Shown: piece by piece, positions 11,752-14,469 of the stretch
How the letters are laid out: each line of letters begins with the position of its first letter
Position numbering within the stretch: the stretch's first letter is position 1
Source of the DNA: Verrucomicrobia subdivision 3 bacterium UBA7542
GTDB lineage: Bacteria > Verrucomicrobiota > Verrucomicrobiia > Limisphaerales > UBA11358
Reading direction: 5' to 3'
NCBI GenBank assembly: GCA_002479245.1
Contig: DLMG01000323.1
Span: 1-14,469, forward strand
Length of the DNA stretch: 14,469 nt
Notes under the pieces: generated by a model
The model's database searches: none
What the model was told of the DNA's origin: nothing
What the model saw: only the letters and a program-made list of their open reading frames with translations
Program-made: the position numbers and the translations under genes

Positions 11752-14469
11752 GTGAAAAAAAAACATAAACCCATGTTTATCTTGCTGGTGGAAGATGATC
11801 CGGCCCACGCGGCGGCCATCCAGCGCGCCGTCGAAGCCAGCGGGTCGGAGTCCGAGGTCAAGGTCGTTGGCACGTTGCGGGAGTTCCGCCAGAGCAGCGT
11901 GGACCGGCCGCCGAACATCGCCGTGATGGATCTAAACCTGCCGGATGGCCGCGCCACCGAGGTGCTGACCTATCCGCCGGAGGCGGGACAGTTCCCCATT
12001 TTGGTGATGACGAGCTATGGCAACGAGCAGGTGGCGGTGGAAGCAATCAAGGCGGGCGCGCTGGAATACGTGGTGAAATCCCCGGAGGCCTTCGCCGACA
12101 TGCCGCATACCATCGCCCACGCCTTGCACGAATGGAACCTGCTGCAGGAGCGCAAGCAGGCGGAGGAGGCTCTGGAATTTAAAAACATCATTCTCTCCAC
12201 GCAGCAGGAAGCCTCCCTTGACGGAATCCTCGTGGTGGATGAAAACGGCGAAATAATATCCTTCAACCGGCGGTTCGTTGACCTGTGGGGTATGCCTTTG
12301 GACATAGCCGAATCCAAATCCGATGAGCAGGTGCTGCAATCGGTGATGGATAAACTGGTAACTCCCGAAGAATTTGTCGGAAAGTTGGAACAACTCCACG
12401 CGGACCAAAATGAAACCAGCCGGGATGAGATTGCCCTGAAAGATGGCCGAACGTTTGACCGTTATTCGGCTCCGATGCTCGGCGAAAGCGGAAAGTACTT
12501 TGGCCGGGTATGGTATTTCCGCGACATTACCGACCGCAAGCGGGCGGAGAACGAGTTGCGAAATGTCAACCGCGCCCTGCGCTTGACCAGCCAGTGCAAT
12601 CAGGAAATGGTGCGCGCCACAGACGAGTCGGCGTTGTTGCAGGCCGTCTGCCGCATTGCCGTCGAGCACGGCGGCTACCGCCTGGCATGGGTCGGCTTAG
12701 CGGAGCAGGATGAAGCCAGGTTGGTGCGCCCGGTGGCCCAGGCCGGTTTCGAGGACGGTTACCTCGACACCGTTAACATCACTTGGGCCGATACCGAACG
12801 CGGTCATGGCCCCACCGGTACGGCCATTCGCACCAGTCAGCCGATGCTGACCCGCAACATTCCCACCGATCCAGCTTTCGGACCCTGGCGCGCGGAGGCG
12901 ATCCGGCGCGGTTACGCTTCGTCCATCGCCCTGCCGCTGTTGGACGAGGGCCGTTGCCTTGGCGCCTTGATGATGTATGCCGGGGAGCCGGATGCTTTCG
13001 ACCCTGCGGAAGTGGAACTGCTGGCCGAACTGGCCAACGATCTCGCGTACGGTATCGGCGCGTTGCGCCATCGGACCAAGCGCAAGCGGGCGGAGGAGGC
13101 GCTGCGGGCCAGTCAGGAGCGGCTGAGGGAAATCTTCGAGGCCAGCCCCAACGTCACTTCGGTGTTTCGGATGGAAGGTCCGGATTTGCGGCGGACGTGG
13201 GTGAGCGCCAACCTTGAACGCCTGTTTGGCTACACCGTCGAGGCGGCCCTGCAACCGCATTGGTGGAGCGCGCATGTGCATCCCGAAGACCTCGCGCGCG
13301 TGATTATCGACTCCGGCCGCATCCTGGCCCACGAACACATTGTCCACGAGTATCGCTTTCTTCGCCGGGACGGCGGTGTGGTGTGGATTCACGATGAGGT
13401 GCATCTGCTGCGCGACGCCACCGGCCAGCCGCACGAGGTGGTGGGCGCGTGGACGGACATCACGGAGCGCAAGGAACTGGAGACACACTTGCTGCGCACG
13501 CAGCGGCTGGAAAGCGTGGGCCGGCTGGCCAGTGGCATCGCCCATGACCTCAACAACATCCTCTCGCCAATGCTCATGGTGCCGCCGCTGCTCCGCGAGG
13601 TCGTTAAGGATCCGGTATTACGAAATATGCTGGACTTGGTTGAAACCAACGCCCAACGCGGCAGCAACATCATCAAACAATTGCTCACCTTTGGGCGGGG
13701 CTTGGAAGGCGAGCGCGTGCCCGTGCAGCTCCGCGCCCTCGTCAGCGACATGTCAGGCATCATCCGGGAAACCTTCCACAAGAACATCATCACCCGGCGC
13801 GAAACGCCACGGGACACCTGGTTGGTGAGCGGTGACGCCACCCAGTTGCACCAGGTCCTGATGAATCTGTGTGTCAACGCCCGCGACGCCATGCCTGAAG
13901 GCGGCACGCTCACCCTCAAACTGGAGAATCAAGAATTCGATGAATCGTTCGCCCGGATGACCCCCGGCACCAAGCCGGGACGTTACGTGTGCTTGAGTGT
14001 GACCGATACCGGGCAGGGCATTGCGCCGGAGCATCTGGACAAAATCTACGATCCTTTTTTCACCACCAAGGAACTGGGCCAGGGAACGGGGCTGGGTTTG
14101 TCCACGGTACTGGGGATTGTGCAGAGCCACGGCGGGTTCATCCAGGTCCATAGCCAGCCCGGGCGCGGCACACAGTTCAAGGTTTACCTGCCCGCCAGCG
14201 AGACGGCGGAAGCCCAGCCGGCCGGTCAGGGCGACCAGAGCCTCCCTCAAGGCGGCGGGGAACTGGTGCTGGTGGTGGACGACGAAAGCAGCGTGCGGCA
14301 GGTGACGCGGCAACTCCTGGAGCGCAATGGCTATCGCGTCATCGAGGCGGCAGAGGGGGCGGATGGGATAACCCAGTATGTGGCGCACCAGAAGGAAGTG
14401 CAGGTGGTGGTGACGGACCTCGCGATGCCGGTCATGGACGGCCCGGCGTTCATCCGGGTGTTGCGGCGA
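11752..14469 (+). CDS. Hybrid sensor kinase: receiver-PAS-GAF-PAS-HisKA-HATPase-receiver, cut by window edge
   Basis: The frame is open for 906 codons to the window end. Order: receiver about 8-130 with Asp60 (IAVMDLNLPDG); PAS about 140-266 (ends DITDRKRAE); GAF about 267-449; PAS about 450-575 (YRFLRRDGGVVWIHDE, DITERKELE). The transmitter follows, with GIAHDLNNILSP and phospho-accepting His598, NLCVNARDAMPEGG, DTGQGI and GTGLGLS. A C-terminal receiver begins at about 837, with Asp889 in VTDLAMPVMDG, and is cut soon after. It has no membrane segment, so it is cytoplasmic. The receiver at the front suggests it is controlled by an upstream kinase. GTG 11752 (MKKKHKP) is preferred because it aligns with the start of the regulator at 8247; ATG 11773 is the alternative. 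Neither has a ribosome binding site. Confidence 0.9.
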   Translation, partial: MKKKHKPMFILLVEDDPAHAAAIQRAVEASGSESEVKVVGTLREFRQSSVDRPPNIAVMDLNLPDGRATEVLTYPPEAGQFPILVMTSYGNEQVAVEAIKAGALEYVVKSPEAFADMPHTIAHALHEWNLLQERKQAEEALEFKNIILSTQQEASLDGILVVDENGEIISFNRRFVDLWGMPLDIAESKSDEQVLQSVMDKLVTPEEFVGKLEQLHADQNETSRDEIALKDGRTFDRYSAPMLGESGKYFGRVWYFRDITDRKRAENELRNVNRALRLTSQCNQEMVRATDESALLQAVCRIAVEHGGYRLAWVGLAEQDEARLVRPVAQAGFEDGYLDTVNITWADTERGHGPTGTAIRTSQPMLTRNIPTDPAFGPWRAEAIRRGYASSIALPLLDEGRCLGALMMYAGEPDAFDPAEVELLAELANDLAYGIGALRHRTKRKRAEEALRASQERLREIFEASPNVTSVFRMEGPDLRRTWVSANLERLFGYTVEAALQPHWWSAHVHPEDLARVIIDSGRILAHEHIVHEYRFLRRDGGVVWIHDEVHLLRDATGQPHEVVGAWTDITERKELETHLLRTQRLESVGRLASGIAHDLNNILSPMLMVPPLLREVVKDPVLRNMLDLVETNAQRGSNIIKQLLTFGRGLEGERVPVQLRALVSDMSGIIRETFHKNIITRRETPRDTWLVSGDATQLHQVLMNLCVNARDAMPEGGTLTLKLENQEFDESFARMTPGTKPGRYVCLSVTDTGQGIAPEHLDKIYDPFFTTKELGQGTGLGLSTVLGIVQSHGGFIQVHSQPGRGTQFKVYLPASETAEAQPAGQGDQSLPQGGGELVLVVDDESSVRQVTRQLLERNGYRVIEAAEGADGITQYVAHQKEVQVVVTDLAMPVMDGPAFIRVLRR

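Overview
The window looks like chromosomal DNA from a bacterium of the PVC group, most likely Verrucomicrobiota (Pedosphaera/Limisphaerales-like). This is inferred from the ribosomal operon layout, the eukaryote-type HisA, the Uma2 and DUF6370-like genes, the abundance of short GC-rich palindromic repeats between genes, and the near absence of Shine-Dalgarno sequences. No 16S rRNA or other decisive marker is present, so the phylum call is tentative.

Left part (1-3405): housekeeping genes. A minus-strand operon runs rpsP (S16) - khpA (KH protein) - trmD (tRNA m1G37 methyltransferase) - rplS (L19, cut by the window edge), with a good sigma70-type promoter in front of rpsP (TTGATA, 17 bp, TATAGT). 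rimM, which often sits between khpA/rpsP and trmD, is not there; a 70-nt spacer with a 16-bp perfect hairpin built of GAGGAC repeats takes its place. Divergent from the operon is a Uma2-family nuclease-like gene, then a small exported four-cysteine protein. The latter converges with a eukaryote-type hisA with no bases between the two stop codons.

Middle (3406-3801): a gene-free stretch filled by two adjacent palindromic repeat elements (about 89 and 159 nt) that resemble REP/MITE-type repeats.

Right part (3802-14469): a plus-strand signalling cluster of five genes. (1) A 1477-aa membrane histidine kinase has a large extracytoplasmic sensor and seven PAS domains. (2) A response regulator has, in place of a DNA-binding domain, a coiled coil plus a four-cysteine module. 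(3) A second membrane receptor has a sensor paralogous to that of gene 1 and two PAS domains, but NO kinase domain; it ends in the same four-cysteine module. (4) An Rcp1-type single-domain response regulator follows. (5) A large receiver-PAS-GAF-PAS-histidine kinase-receiver hybrid runs off the right edge. Its first receiver is a close paralogue of gene 2's receiver, including a 59-nt stretch with only two differences. Degenerate copies of a GTAGC-GGC-GGCATCCTGCC hairpin repeat sit in three spacers of the cluster.

The most interesting candidate for something little described is the shared CxxC-x29-CxxC module, which ends both a soluble receiver protein and a kinase-less membrane PAS receptor. 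It suggests a relay in which the module, rather than a transmitter kinase, carries the signal. Also notable are the near-identical 27-nt DNA repeats at PAS boundaries, spaced at multiples of three. Recombination between them would add or remove whole PAS modules in frame.
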